NCBI GenBank assembly: GCA_963752345.1
Contig: CAVVYA010000002.1
Location: 1-64,000 of the forward strand
Length of the DNA: 64,000 nt
Direction of reading: 5' to 3'
Source: CAVVYA01 sp963752345
Lineage (GTDB): Bacteria > Pseudomonadota > Alphaproteobacteria > SMXQ01
The position numbers were made by a program, and so were the translations under genes. Of the stretch, positions 26,988-35,984 are shown in pieces. How positions within the stretch are numbered: position 1 is the first letter of the stretch; each line of letters starts with the position of its first letter. The notes below the pieces were generated by a model that searched no databases, was not told where the DNA came from, and saw nothing but the letters and a program-made list of their open reading frames with translations.

Positions 26988-28256
26988 ATGGAATTGACCA
27001 TCGAGGCGCTCGGCGCCGAGGGCGACGGCATCGCCGAATTGCCCGACGGCGGCAGGATCTTCGTGCCGCTGGCCTTGCCGGGAGAGCGCGTGCGCGCCCG
27101 TCCGGCCGGCGAGCAGAACAAGGCCGTTCTCGAGGAGATTCTGACGCCGTCGCCCGACCGCGTCGCGCCGGTGTCGCCGCATTTCGGCCTGTGCGGCGGC
27201 TGCAGCGTGCAGCACTTGGCGCCCGAACCCTATCGCGCGTGGAAGCGCGGTCTGTTGAGCCATGCACTCGCCAATGCCGGACTGTCCGACGCGGCGGTCG
27301 GCCCGCTCGTCTCGGTGCCGCCGGCGAGCCGCCGGCGCGCCACCTGGTTCGCCCGGCGCGCCCAGGACGGCAAGGTGATGATCGGTTTCCTGGCGCGCAC
27401 CAGCCACGACATCGTCGATATGCGCGAATGTCCCGTGTTGGCGCCGCAACTCGTGGCGCTGCTCGGTCCGTTGCGCGATCTGCTCGGCCGCATGCTGCCG
27501 CCCGGCGGACGCGCCGAGGTGGCGGCCAATCTGCTCGATACCGGGATCGATCTGCTGTTGCGCATGCCGGGCGCCTTGCCGGCGCCGTTGCGCCAGATGC
27601 TGGTGGGCTTCGCCGCCCAGCGCGATCTCGCGCGCCTGTCGTGGCAGGCGATCGCGCGGCCCGGCACGGCTTCGCCGGCCTGGGAACCGATCGTCGAGCG
27701 CCGTCCGGCGCGCGCCATGTTCGGCAAAGTGGCGGTGGCGCTGCCGCCCGCCGCTTTCCTGCAGGCGACCAAGGAGGCGGAGGATATTCTGGTGGGCGAG
27801 GCGGTGAAGGCGACCGCCGGCGCCAAGCGCGTCGCCGACCTGTTCAGCGGCGCCGGCGCCTTCACGTTTCCGCTCGCCGCCCAATCGCAGGTCCATGCGG
27901 TGGATGGCGACAAGACGCTGATCGCCGCCTTGCGCCGCGCCGCTGACGCGGCCGGCATCGGCGGCCGCATCACCACCGATGCGCGCGATCTCATCAAGCG
28001 GCCGCTGGTGGCCGACGAGCTCAAGAAATTCGATGCCGTGGTGTTCGATCCGCCGCGTGCCGGCGCATCGTCCCAGGCCGGGCGCATCACCGCGGCGCGC
28101 ATTCCGCTGGTCGTCGCCGTGTCGTGCAATCCGTCGACCTTCGCGCGCGACGCCAAGCTGCTGGTCGACGGCGGCTATACGATGGAAAAGATCGTCCCGG
28201 TCGACCAGTTCCTGTGGACCAGCCACCTCGAACTGGTGGCCGTGTTCCGACGCTGA
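26988..28256 (+). CDS. 23S rRNA/tRNA uracil-C5 methyltransferase (RlmD/TrmA family)
   Basis: 422 residues. An N-terminal TRAM domain (ALGAEGDGIAELPDGGRIFV PLA region) is followed by the iron-sulfur segment SPHFGLCGGCSVQHLAPEPY. The classical first Cys of C-x5-CGGC is replaced by Ser here, with another Cys in RECPVL. The C-terminal methyltransferase part has VADLFSGAGAFTFPLA, DPPRAGASSQAG and the catalytic VSCNPSTFARD, whose Cys attacks uracil C6. SAM-dependent, cytosolic. Whether it modifies 23S rRNA or tRNA cannot be read from sequence. Follows tlyA by 21 bases; both are RNA methyltransferases. Confidence 0.88.
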   Translation: MELTIEALGAEGDGIAELPDGGRIFVPLALPGERVRARPAGEQNKAVLEEILTPSPDRVAPVSPHFGLCGGCSVQHLAPEPYRAWKRGLLSHALANAGLSDAAVGPLVSVPPASRRRATWFARRAQDGKVMIGFLARTSHDIVDMRECPVLAPQLVALLGPLRDLLGRMLPPGGRAEVAANLLDTGIDLLLRMPGALPAPLRQMLVGFAAQRDLARLSWQAIARPGTASPAWEPIVERRPARAMFGKVAVALPPAAFLQATKEAEDILVGEAVKATAGAKRVADLFSGAGAFTFPLAAQSQVHAVDGDKTLIAALRRAADAAGIGGRITTDARDLIKRPLVADELKKFDAVVFDPPRAGASSQAGRITAARIPLVVAVSCNPSTFARDAKLLVDGGYTMEKIVPVDQFLWTSHLELVAVFRR

Positions 28257-28285
28257 TCTGAGTTTGTCGGATCAGCTGCGTCGCT

Positions 28286-29368
28286 TCAGCCGCACTGGCC
28301 GCGTTGGCGCAGCGCGTGATCGGCGAGCACGCAGGCGACCATGGCCTCGCCCACCGGCACGGCGCGGATGCCGACGCAGGGGTCGTGGCGGCCCTTGGTC
28401 ACGATCTCGGTGTCCTGGCCATGCACGTCGACGGTGCGGCGCGGGATGAGGATCGAGCTGGTCGGCTTGACGGCGAAGCGCGCCACGATGTCCTGGCCGC
28501 TGGAGATGCCGCCGAGGATGCCGCCGGCCTGGTTGGACAGGAAATCGACCTCGCCGTTCTTCATGCGCATCTCGTCGGCGTTCGTCTCGCCCGAGAGCGC
28601 GGCGGCGCCCATGCCGGCGCCGATCTCGACGCCCTTCACCGCGTTGATGCCCATCAGCGCCGCGGCGAGCTCGGAGTCGAGCTTGCCGTAGACCGGCGCG
28701 CCGAGCCCGGCGGGAAAGCCGCTGGCGACGATTTCGATCACCGCGCCGGTCGAGTTGCCCGACTTGCGCACGCCGTCGAGATAGGATTCCCAGGACTGCG
28801 CCGTCTGGCGGTCAGGGCACCAGAACGGATTGTCGCGGATCGCGTCCCATTCCCAGCGCGCGCGGTCGATGGCATGGGGTCCCATCTGCACCATGGCGCC
28901 GCGAATGGCGATCGCATCGCCGTAGATCTGTTCCAGCACCTTGCGCGCCACGCCGCCCGCGGCGACCCGGCTCGCGGTCTCGCGCGCCGAGGAGCGGCCG
29001 CCGCCGCGGTAATCGCGCAAGCCGTATTTTTTCCAATAGGTGTAGTCGGCATGGCCCGGGCGGAACTTGTCCTTGATCTCGCCATAGTCCTTGGAGCGCA
29101 CGTCCTCGTTGGCGATGAACAGGCTGATCGGCGTGCCGGTGGTGACACCTTCGAATACGCCGGACAGGATCTGCACCGTGTCGGATTCCTTGCGCTGGGT
29201 GACGAAGCGCGATTGGCCGGGCTTGCGCTTGTCGAGCCAGACCTGGATGTCGGCCTCGGCGAGCGCGATGCCCGGCGGGCAGCCGTCGACCACGCAGCCG
29301 ATGGCCGGCCCGTGGCTCTCACCCCAGGTGGTGACGCGGAAGAGTTGTCCGAAGCTGTTGTCCGACAT
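28286..29368 (-). CDS. aroC: Chorismate synthase
   Basis: A 360-residue FMNH2-dependent enzyme converting EPSP to chorismate, the last shikimate-pathway step. All three signatures are visible: GESHGPAIGCVVDGCPPG near residue 16, GGRSSARETASRVAAGGVAR around 130, and SGQDIVARFAVKPTSSI followed by GRHDPCVGIRAVPVGEAM near the end. Full length. Lies 18 bases downstream of fabI on the same strand, a pairing common in alphaproteobacteria. Intact. Confidence 0.96.
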   Translation of the reverse strand: MSDNSFGQLFRVTTWGESHGPAIGCVVDGCPPGIALAEADIQVWLDKRKPGQSRFVTQRKESDTVQILSGVFEGVTTGTPISLFIANEDVRSKDYGEIKDKFRPGHADYTYWKKYGLRDYRGGGRSSARETASRVAAGGVARKVLEQIYGDAIAIRGAMVQMGPHAIDRARWEWDAIRDNPFWCPDRQTAQSWESYLDGVRKSGNSTGAVIEIVASGFPAGLGAPVYGKLDSELAAALMGINAVKGVEIGAGMGAAALSGETNADEMRMKNGEVDFLSNQAGGILGGISSGQDIVARFAVKPTSSILIPRRTVDVHGQDTEIVTKGRHDPCVGIRAVPVGEAMVACVLADHALRQRGQCG

Positions 29369-29386
29369 GGCCTCTGCTCCGTCCGC

Positions 29387-30199
29387 TCAGACCACCGAGA
29401 TGTCCGGCGCGTCGACCGCCTTCATGCCGACCACGTGATAGCCGCAGTCGACATGGTGGATCTCGCCGGTCACGCCGCTCGACAGGTCGCTCAGCAGGTA
29501 GAGGCCCGCCTTGCCGACGTCCTCGAGCGTGACGTTGCGCTTGAGCGGCGAATTGTACTCGTTCCACTTGAGGATGTAGCGGAAGTCGCCGATGCCCGAG
29601 GCGGCGAGCGTCTTCATCGGCCCCGCCGAGATGGCATTGACGCGGATATTGCGCTTGCCGAGATCGACGGCCAGATAGCGCACGCTTGCCTCGAGCGCCG
29701 CCTTGGCGACGCCCATGACGTTGTAGTGCGGCGTCACCTTCTCGGCGCCGTAGTAGCTCAGCGTCACCAGGCTGCCGCTGCCCTCCATCATTTCGGAGGC
29801 ACGCTTGGCGATGGCGGTGAAGGAGTAGCAGGAGATGTCCATCGTCCTGGCGAAATTGCCCGACGAGGTGTTGAGATACTGGCCCTTGAGTTCCTCCTTG
29901 TCGGAGAAGGCGATGGCATGGAGCACGAAGTCGAGCTTGCCCCAGCGCTCCGCCAGGGTCTTGAACACGGCGTCGACCGAGCCGTCGTCGGTCACGTCGC
30001 AGGGCAGCACGAGATCGGAGCCGACCGACTGGGCGAGCGGCTGGACGCGCTTCTGCAGCGCTTCGCCCTGAAAGGTGAAGGCGAGCGCGGCACCGGCTTC
30101 GGCGACCTGCTTGGCGATACCCCAGGCGATCGAGCGCTCATTGGCGACGCCCATGATCAGGCCCTTCTTGCCGGCCATTAAACCGTTGACGTTGGTCAT
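29387..30199 (-). CDS. fabI: Enoyl-[acyl-carrier-protein] reductase (NADH)
   Basis: 270 residues, SDR-like FabI. The dinucleotide-binding start is GLIMGVANERSIAWGIAKQV, with the FabI-specific ANERSIAWG. The active site is SYYGAEKVTPHYNVMGVAKA, giving Tyr-x6-Lys; HAIAFSDKEELKG and NAISAGPMKTLAASGI are also typical. Catalyses the last step of fatty-acid elongation and is the triclosan target in many bacteria. A good ribosome site (GAGGAGTG) precedes ATG 30199. First gene of the fabI-aroC unit. Confidence 0.96.
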   Translation of the reverse strand: MTNVNGLMAGKKGLIMGVANERSIAWGIAKQVAEAGAALAFTFQGEALQKRVQPLAQSVGSDLVLPCDVTDDGSVDAVFKTLAERWGKLDFVLHAIAFSDKEELKGQYLNTSSGNFARTMDISCYSFTAIAKRASEMMEGSGSLVTLSYYGAEKVTPHYNVMGVAKAALEASVRYLAVDLGKRNIRVNAISAGPMKTLAASGIGDFRYILKWNEYNSPLKRNVTLEDVGKAGLYLLSDLSSGVTGEIHHVDCGYHVVGMKAVDAPDISVV

Positions 30200-30413
30200 T
30201 CACTCCTCATGACGACAGGGCTCTGTGACGCATCTCTCCCGGGCGGAGAGACGAAAGACGCAAAGGCAGGAGCCGCGCGGAGCCGCACCGATCCGCAGCC
30301 CTGGCGGTTGGAGCCGCATGCTACACGAAAGGCTCGGAAATCAAAAGGTTGGGAAGCCCGGAGGGGCCCCCGGGAAGAGGAAGCGGTGGCGCGGGCGCCG
30401 GGCGCCGCCGGTC

Positions 30414-30740
30414 TCAGTTGTCGATTTCCTTGAGAATAGCGACCAGGCGGGCACGCGCCGGCTCCGGCAGTTCCTCGGCGGCGAGCAGCACCTGCTTCAG
30501 GGTCGTGCGCAGCGCGTTGATCTGGTCGACCAGGGAGAGCACGACCGGAATCGCCTCCTCGCCGATCATCATGTCGCGCACCAGTTCGGAGATGAAATTC
30601 ACCCGGGCGGCGTCGATGTCGTCGAACACGAAGCCGCTCTCGTTGCGGGACGGCACGACCCACCCTTCCTCGATCCAGGCCACCAACTGGCCCCGCTCGA
30701 GGCGGGTGCGCGCCAGCATTTCGTCCAGATTGAGCGTCAT
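30414..30740 (-). CDS. cbpM: CbpM-like chaperone modulator
   Basis: A 108-residue protein with a MerR-like winged-helix N-terminus (LARTRLERGQLVAWIEEGWV) and a helical C-terminus (NALRTTLKQVLLAAEELPEP). That matches CbpM, which binds the J domain of CbpA and inhibits its DnaK co-chaperone and DNA-binding activity. The ATG overlaps the stop of the DnaJ-like gene (ATGA), giving the standard cbpA-cbpM order. Family similarity is moderate, but the context makes the call. Confidence 0.8.
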   Translation of the reverse strand: MTLNLDEMLARTRLERGQLVAWIEEGWVVPSRNESGFVFDDIDAARVNFISELVRDMMIGEEAIPVVLSLVDQINALRTTLKQVLLAAEELPEPARARLVAILKEIDN

Positions 30741-31646
30741 GAGCTCTCCTTCGCGGTCGCGGTCTTCTGCTCCGCCCAACGAACGAGATCCTCGTCGCGC
30801 GGCTCGGGCAGCGTGATGAGCAGCCGGACGAAGTGGTCGCCCTGCTTGCCGCCCGCTTCGATGCCCTTGCCCTTGAGGCGCAGCGTGGTGCCGCTGCTCG
30901 AATATTGGGGCACCTTGACGGTGAGGGGGCCATGGATGGTGTCGACCGCCACCGATCCGCCGAGCACGGCGGTCCGCAGCGGCACCTTGGCCTCGGAGTG
31001 GATATCGTCGCCTTTGCGGGTGAAGGCAGGGTCGGGCTCGACGTGGATCTCGACATAGGCATCGCCGGCGGCGCGCACTGTCGATGCCGGGTTCGCCCTG
31101 GCCCTTGAGCCGCAGCTTCTGGCCGTCGGTGGTGCCCGGCGGAATGTTGATTTCGAGCGTCTTGCCATTGGCCAGACGGACGGTCTTGCGGCCGCCCTTC
31201 GCGGCATCGCGGAAGCTCACCGACAGCGTATAGGTCACGTCGCCGCCGCGGGCCCGCGGGCGCCCGGCGCCGGCGCCACCGCCGCGGCCGGCACGGTTGA
31301 ACAGATCGGCGAAAATATCCTCGGCGGAAAACATGTCGTCGACTTTGAAGCCGCGCTGGTATTTGCGTCCGCTGGCGCCCTGTTCGGCCTCGTTCCAATA
31401 ATAGCCGCCGCGCGGCCGGACCTCGGCGCCGCTCGGGTCGATCTCGCCGCGGTCGTAGCGCGCCCGCTTTTCGGCGTCGGACAGGAAATCATAGGCGGCG
31501 GAGACTTCCGAGAATTGATCGGCCTTCTTCTTGTTGCCCGGATGGAGATCGGGATGAAGATCCTTCGCCAGCTTTCGGTAGGATTTCTTGATCTCGTCCG
31601 GGCTCGCCGATTTCGACACGCCCAAAACCTGGTAAGGATCTTTCAT
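30737..31646 (-). CDS. cbpA: DnaJ-class co-chaperone (CbpA-like), frameshifted
   Basis: J domain at residues 1-70: MKDPYQVLGVSKSASPDEIK then LAKDLHPDLHPGNKKKADQF with the HPD tripeptide. A Gly/Arg-rich linker follows (RAGRGGGAGAGRPRARGG), then the DnaJ C-terminal substrate domain (VTYTLSVSFRDAAKGGRKTV, then LEINIPPGTTDGQKLRLKGQ). There is no zinc-finger region, as in CbpA. The frame shifts near 31074; the remainder (AGDAYVEIHVEPDPAFTRKG to AEQKTATAKESS) continues in the neighbouring frame to 30737. Restored length is ~302 residues. Stimulates DnaK ATPase. Co-transcribed with cbpM. Confidence 0.87.
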
Positions 31647-31853
31647 AACCGCAGTTCTTTCTCGCTGCTTCGCCAACGATCCGCCATCAACACGACCGCG
31701 CACCGCCCAGCTTCGGATGGAAGCGGCGGACAAGACAAACATGGGCTTTTGGCCCCAGCCTGCCAAGTGGCATCGGGTGCCACCAGCACGGGGCTCGGGC
31801 GGCGCAGGCGCCAGCCTGCGATGGCGGGCTTGGCAGCATCACATCGGCACATG

Positions 31854-31886
31854 AAAACGGCCCGGCGGAGGACTGCCGGGCCGTTT
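31854..31886 (-). terminator. Intrinsic terminator after the RT0821-type lipoprotein gene
   Basis: CGGCCCGGC at 31858-31866 and GCCGGGCCG at 31875-31883 form a perfect 9-bp stem with an 8-base loop. Read on the minus strand the stem is followed by TTTTC. It starts about 35 bases beyond the lipoprotein stop codon and separates that gene from cbpA. Confidence 0.75.
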
Positions 31887-31919
31887 CGGGCTTGTTCGTC
31901 GACGAGCAGGGCCGCTTTG

Positions 31920-32405
31920 TTACGAATTGACCTTCCAAGTCCCGTCGGGCTGACGGCAGGCGGTGCCGTAGGCGCTTTCGGTCTTGCCGCCGATCGACAC
32001 GGTCTGCTGGAATTCGCGGCAATAGGCGCCACTCCGCGTGTCGGTGCCCTCGCGCACCGGCGTGACAGTGCCGTAGTTGCCGGTCTCCGGATTGGTCCAT
32101 TGGATCGGCTGGTTCAGCGGCGCCGCCTGCGCGCGCTGGTTCGCCTGATTGGCATAGGCAAGGTCCGCCTTGTCGAGCGAGCGGCCGACTTCGCTGCCGA
32201 CCAGGGCGCCGAGCAGGGTGCCGAGCGCCGCGGCGGCGATTTGGCCCGTGCCGCTGCCGAACTGCGCACCGGCGACGGCGCCGCCGACGCCGCCGAGCAG
32301 GGCGCCGCCAGTCTGCTTCTGGCCGCCCAGGCTTTCGCAGCCGGCAGCCGAGACGGCGATCAACGCCGCGAGAGAAACTGTCGAGATCTTCTTGGTCAAG
32401 CTCAT
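31920..32405 (-). CDS. RT0821/17-kDa surface antigen-type lipoprotein
   Basis: A 161-residue lipoprotein. The signal peptide ends in a lipobox, LAALIAVSAAGC, giving an N-terminal acylated Cys at ~23. A glycine-rich glycine-zipper segment follows (GGALLGGVGGAVAGAQFGSG and ALGTLLGALVGSEVGRSLDK), then a C-terminal domain with YCREFQQTVSIGGKTESAYG and ACRQPDGTWKV. This is the layout of Rickettsia 17-kDa antigen-like and RT0821/Lpp0805 proteins, thought to sit in the outer membrane. An upstream in-frame ATG at 32537 would ruin the signal peptide, so 32405 is used. Divergent from pdxH. Confidence 0.88.
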   Translation of the reverse strand: MSLTKKISTVSLAALIAVSAAGCESLGGQKQTGGALLGGVGGAVAGAQFGSGTGQIAAAALGTLLGALVGSEVGRSLDKADLAYANQANQRAQAAPLNQPIQWTNPETGNYGTVTPVREGTDTRSGAYCREFQQTVSIGGKTESAYGTACRQPDGTWKVNS

Positions 32406-32612
32406 GGCCGTACCTTCGTGTTCGAGGCCACCCGCGCATTGACCGCGAGGATGGCCGGCGTTCATGGTCACATCCGGTGACCGCACCCCGGCGCGGACAG
32501 GATACCTGCCCGCAGTCACCAGAATTAATAATAGCAATTTACGGCAAAAAAAGGGCTAGAAAAGTGTTAAAGAAGGTTACGAATCGCCAGAGTTTATAAA
32601 GCCTTAAAGACC

Positions 32613-33203
32613 ATGACAGACCTCGAACACCAGGATCCTTTCAAGCTGTTCAACGCGTGGTTCGCCGAGGCGCGCGCGCGCGAGCCCGCGGATCCCAACG
32701 CCATGGCGCTGGCCACCGCCGGGCGGGATGGCCGGCCCTCCGTCCGCATGGTGCTGCTCAAGGGCATCGACGGCCGCGGCTTCGTGTTCTACACGAACTT
32801 CGAAAGCCGCAAGGGCCAGGACATTCTGGGCAGCGGCTTGGCCTCCCTCTGCTTCCACTGGAAGTCGCTCAAGCGCCAGGTGCGCATCGAGGGCACCGTC
32901 GAGCAGGTGAGCGAGGCGGATGCGGATGCCTATTTCGCCACCCGGCCGCGCGACAGCCAGATCGCCGCCTGGGCTTCGCTGCAGTCGCAGCCGATGCAGG
33001 AGCGCTTCGAACTGGAACGGCGCTTTGCGCATTTCAGCCGAACATACGACGGCATCGCGGTGCCGCGGCCGCCGCACTGGTCCGGTTTTCGCGTCATGCC
33101 GGACAGCATGGAATTTTGGCTCGACCGTCCCTATCGTCTGCATGAGCGGGTGCTGTTCCACCGCACGGGCGAAAGTTGGACGGCAAGCAGGCTTTACCCG
33201 TAG
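32613..33203 (+). CDS. pdxH: Pyridoxamine 5'-phosphate oxidase
   Basis: 196 residues, FMN-dependent; oxidises PNP/PMP to pyridoxal 5'-phosphate. Family blocks: NAMALATAGRDGRPSVRMVL then LKGIDGRGFVFYTNFESRKG (FMN binding), FHWKSLKRQVRIEGTVEQVS, RPRDSQIAAWASLQSQP and the C-terminal PHWSGFRVMPDSMEFW then ERVLFHR...W...RLYP. Full length and intact. It is close to fabI and the DnaJ-like gene, a known alphaproteobacterial neighbourhood, and is followed after 11 bases by a cation efflux gene. Confidence 0.95.
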   Translation: MTDLEHQDPFKLFNAWFAEARAREPADPNAMALATAGRDGRPSVRMVLLKGIDGRGFVFYTNFESRKGQDILGSGLASLCFHWKSLKRQVRIEGTVEQVSEADADAYFATRPRDSQIAAWASLQSQPMQERFELERRFAHFSRTYDGIAVPRPPHWSGFRVMPDSMEFWLDRPYRLHERVLFHRTGESWTASRLYP

Positions 33204-33214
33204 AGTGGACAAAC

Positions 33215-34174
33215 ATGGTCGCTGAAACCGAAACGAGCCTGGCTGCAACCGATCGTGATCGCTACGTGCGCCTGCTGCGCCTGGCGACCCATGCGTCGGT
33301 CGCCACCGCGACGATCCTGATCGCGGCGAAGGCCGCCGCCTGGCTGATGACCGGCTCGGTCAGCCTGCTCACCACGCTGATCGAGTCCATGATGGATCTG
33401 GCGGCCTCCATCATCAATCTGTTCGCCGTGCGCCACGCGCTGCAGCCGGCCGACAGCCATTACCGCTTCGGCTATGGCAAGGCCGAGCCGCTGGCCGGCT
33501 TGGCGCAGGCCGCGTTCGTCGCCGGATCGGCGATCTTCCTCATCATCGAGGCGATCGACCGTCTGATCACGCCCAAGCCGATTGCCAACGAGGCGGTCGG
33601 TATCGGCGTGATGTTCTTCTCCATGGCGGTCACCTTCGTGCTGATCCGCATCCAGGCTTACGTGGTGCGGCGGACCCAATCGCTCGCCATCAATGCCAAC
33701 TCGCTGCACTACAAGGGCGATTTCCTGATCCATGGCGGCGTCATCGTTTCGCTGCTGCTCAGCGCGGCGCTCGGCTGGCAATTGTCCGATCCGCTGTTCG
33801 GCATCGCTATAGCACTCTACCTTCTGTGGAACGCCAAGACGATCGCCGCCGAGTCGCTGCATATCCTGATGGACCGCGAACTCGAGGAGAGCGAGCGCCG
33901 GCGCATCCATGCCATCGTTCTCTCCCATCCGGAAGTGATCGATATCCATGACCTGCGCACGCGCTCTTCCGGCCCGCGCGTGTTCATCCAATTTCACCTG
34001 GAGCTGCCGCCGACCATATCCCTGACCCGCGCCCACGAGATCTCCGATTCCGTGGAGGCCAAATTGCGCGCGGCATTTCCCAATGCCGGGGTGATCATTC
34101 ACCAGGATCCGGAAGGGGTGACGGAGCGCCGCGCGACCTTCGCCGGCGACCGCGAGCAATCGCCGTTCTATTGA
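33215..34174 (+). CDS. Cation diffusion facilitator (FieF/CzcD family)
   Basis: A 319-residue CDF transporter with six membrane helices (about 25-215) and a C-terminal cytoplasmic domain. The helix-2 metal site is ESMMDLAASI and the helix-5 one is SLHYKGDFLIHGG (the HxxxD-like pair of the zinc/iron site). FRFGYGKAEPLAGLAQ-type RFGYGKAE is the family hallmark. The C-terminal domain carries HDLRTRSSGPRVFIQFHLEL with the conserved His. Exports Zn2+, Fe2+ or similar from the cytosol in exchange for protons. Placed just after pdxH and probably co-transcribed. Confidence 0.92.
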   Translation: MVAETETSLAATDRDRYVRLLRLATHASVATATILIAAKAAAWLMTGSVSLLTTLIESMMDLAASIINLFAVRHALQPADSHYRFGYGKAEPLAGLAQAAFVAGSAIFLIIEAIDRLITPKPIANEAVGIGVMFFSMAVTFVLIRIQAYVVRRTQSLAINANSLHYKGDFLIHGGVIVSLLLSAALGWQLSDPLFGIAIALYLLWNAKTIAAESLHILMDRELEESERRRIHAIVLSHPEVIDIHDLRTRSSGPRVFIQFHLELPPTISLTRAHEISDSVEAKLRAAFPNAGVIIHQDPEGVTERRATFAGDREQSPFY

Positions 34175-34271
34175 TCTGGCGCAATGCAACGGCAGCCCGG
34201 GAAGTCCAATTTCGGCGCGGGTCGCCTGAAGACAGTCGCAAGTCCCAACGCACGCTAAGGAGGCAAAAACA

Positions 34272-35144
34272 ATGACAATCAAGTGCATTCTGGTACCCTT
34301 GTCCGAGCCCCGCCTGGTCAAGACGTCGCTCAAGGCCGCGGTCACGCTGGCGGCGCGGTTCGCGGCGCATATCGACGCGCTCCACGTGCGGCCCGATTCC
34401 CGCATGGTGGCGGCGAGCTACATGGGCGACGCGATGCCAGGCTCCATGGTCGAGCAGCTGATCGAGGACACCGAAAAGAAATCCGCCGAAACCGCGCGCA
34501 AGACGCGTCAGGCCTTCGATCAATTCTGCAAGACGGCGGGCATCAAATACGCCGAAAAGCCGGGACGCGGCACGAATGCGCTCACCGCTTCGTGGCGCGA
34601 GGAGATCGGTTACGAGGACCAATGGCTGCGGGTTCATGGCCGCGTCTCCGACTTGATCGTGCTGCCGCGGCCGAGCGGCGATATCGATGTCGCCGTACGG
34701 CTGTCGCTCGAGGCGGCCTTGATGGATACCGGCCGCCCCCTGCTGATGGTGCCGGAGAAATTTTCCAGCAAGATCGGCAGCAATATCGCGATCGCGTGGA
34801 ACGGCAGCAGGGAGGCTGCCCGCGCCGTGGGCGAGGCGCGCCCGCTGATCGAGAACGCGCGGAAAGTGACGATCCTCACCGCCGCCGAAAAGGACAAGGA
34901 TGAGGATTTCGATCCGGAGGGCTTGAGCCGTTTCCTCGCCTGGCACGGCGCGAAGGCATCGGTGGTCAAGGTCCGGCCCCGGGGCGACGTCGGCAAGGCG
35001 CTGCTCTCGGCGGCCGGCAAGGTCGGCGCCGACCTGCTGGTCATGGGCGCCTATAGCCATAGCCGGGTGCGCGAGATGATCCTGGGCGGTGTCACGCGCG
35101 AAGTGCTGACCAGCGCCGATCTGCCGGTGCTGATGGCCCATTGA
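34272..35144 (+). CDS. Tandem-domain universal stress protein
   Basis: 290 residues made of two Usp domains. The N-terminal one starts IKCILVPLSEPRLVKTSLKA; the second starts NIAIAWNGSREAARAVGEAR and ends in the ATP-binding signature GADLLVMGAYSHSRVREMIL then GGVTREVL (G-2x-G-9x-G(S/T) type). A GAGG site precedes ATG 34272. Cytosolic stress-induced protein of unknown exact function. Monocistronic: 97 bases from the CDF gene and followed by a strong terminator. A paralogue of the same domain layout lies at 45915-46751. Confidence 0.92.
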   Translation: MTIKCILVPLSEPRLVKTSLKAAVTLAARFAAHIDALHVRPDSRMVAASYMGDAMPGSMVEQLIEDTEKKSAETARKTRQAFDQFCKTAGIKYAEKPGRGTNALTASWREEIGYEDQWLRVHGRVSDLIVLPRPSGDIDVAVRLSLEAALMDTGRPLLMVPEKFSSKIGSNIAIAWNGSREAARAVGEARPLIENARKVTILTAAEKDKDEDFDPEGLSRFLAWHGAKASVVKVRPRGDVGKALLSAAGKVGADLLVMGAYSHSRVREMILGGVTREVLTSADLPVLMAH

Positions 35145-35157
35145 GCCCGTAAGGTGG

Positions 35158-35187
35158 AAAGCGCCGCTGGATCGTCGGCGCTTTTTT
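35158..35187 (+). terminator. Rho-independent terminator after the Usp gene
   Basis: AAAGCGCCG at 35158-35166 pairs with CGGCGCTTT at 35176-35184, with a 9-base loop and a TTTTTT tract ending at 35187. It starts 14 bases after the stop codon. Confidence 0.9.
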
Positions 35188-35202
35188 CACTAACGTCGCG
35201 CC

Positions 35203-35958
35203 ATGAGCCATGACGCGACGCCGCCCGACAAACGAACCGTCATCCTGACCGGCGCCAGCCGAGGCATCGGCCATGCCACGGTGCAGCGCTTCAGCGAAAA
35301 CGGCTGGCGCGTCATCACCTGCTCGCGCGAGGACGTGCCGGAAGGCTGCCCGCGCGATCCGGCGCGCCATGTCCATGTGCCGGCCGATCTGACCGACGAA
35401 CAGGAGCAGGGCCGCTTCATCCGCGAGGTGTCCGATCTGCTCGGCGACGCGCCGCTGCACGCGCTGATCAACAATGCCGGCGTCTCGCCCAAAACGGAGT
35501 ACCAGGAGCGGCTCGGCTGCCTCAACGGCGACATCGATCTGTGGCGCGAGGTCTACGAGCTCAACCTGTTCGCGCCGCTGCGGCTGTCGCGCGGCTTCGC
35601 CGGCGCGCTGCACAAGGGCAACGGCGCGATCGTCAACATCACCTCGATCGCCGGGCACGCAATTCATCCCTTCGCCGGCTCGGCCTACAGCACGTCGAAG
35701 GCGGCGCTGTCGTCGCTGACGCGCGAAATGGCGGCCGAATTCGCCGAGCTCAACGTGCGGGTCAATGCGGTGGCGCCGGGCGAAATCGAGACGGTCATGC
35801 TGTCGCCCGGCACCGACGCCTTGATTCCGCGCATTCCCATGAAGCGCCTGGGCAAGCCGCAGGACGTCGCCTCGGTGATCTACTTCCTGTGCTCGGAGGA
35901 TGCGGGCTACGTCAGCGGCACCGAGATCTTCGTCACCGGCGGCCAGCACCTCTATTAA
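35203..35958 (+). CDS. SDR-family oxidoreductase
   Basis: A 251-residue classical short-chain dehydrogenase. NAD(P) motif TGASRGIG at ~16-23, NNAG at ~91, catalytic Ser in VNITSIAGHAIHPFAGSAY, Tyr-x3-Lys in YSTSK, and VNAVAPGEIETVMLSPG as the active-site lid region. The C-terminus EDAGYVSGTEIFVTGGQHLY is standard. Substrate unknown: the sequence resembles sugar/alcohol and 3-oxoacyl-ACP-type reductases but no context fixes it. It begins 15 bases after a terminator and is therefore separately transcribed. Confidence 0.9.
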   Translation: MSHDATPPDKRTVILTGASRGIGHATVQRFSENGWRVITCSREDVPEGCPRDPARHVHVPADLTDEQEQGRFIREVSDLLGDAPLHALINNAGVSPKTEYQERLGCLNGDIDLWREVYELNLFAPLRLSRGFAGALHKGNGAIVNITSIAGHAIHPFAGSAYSTSKAALSSLTREMAAEFAELNVRVNAVAPGEIETVMLSPGTDALIPRIPMKRLGKPQDVASVIYFLCSEDAGYVSGTEIFVTGGQHLY

Positions 35959-35984
35959 GCGCCGCCAAATGGTAGCAGCGGCGG

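Noticed and set aside
28304..30181. A 625-codon plus-strand open frame opposite aroC and fabI
   Set aside because: It mirrors two intact essential genes exactly and has no recognisable domain.
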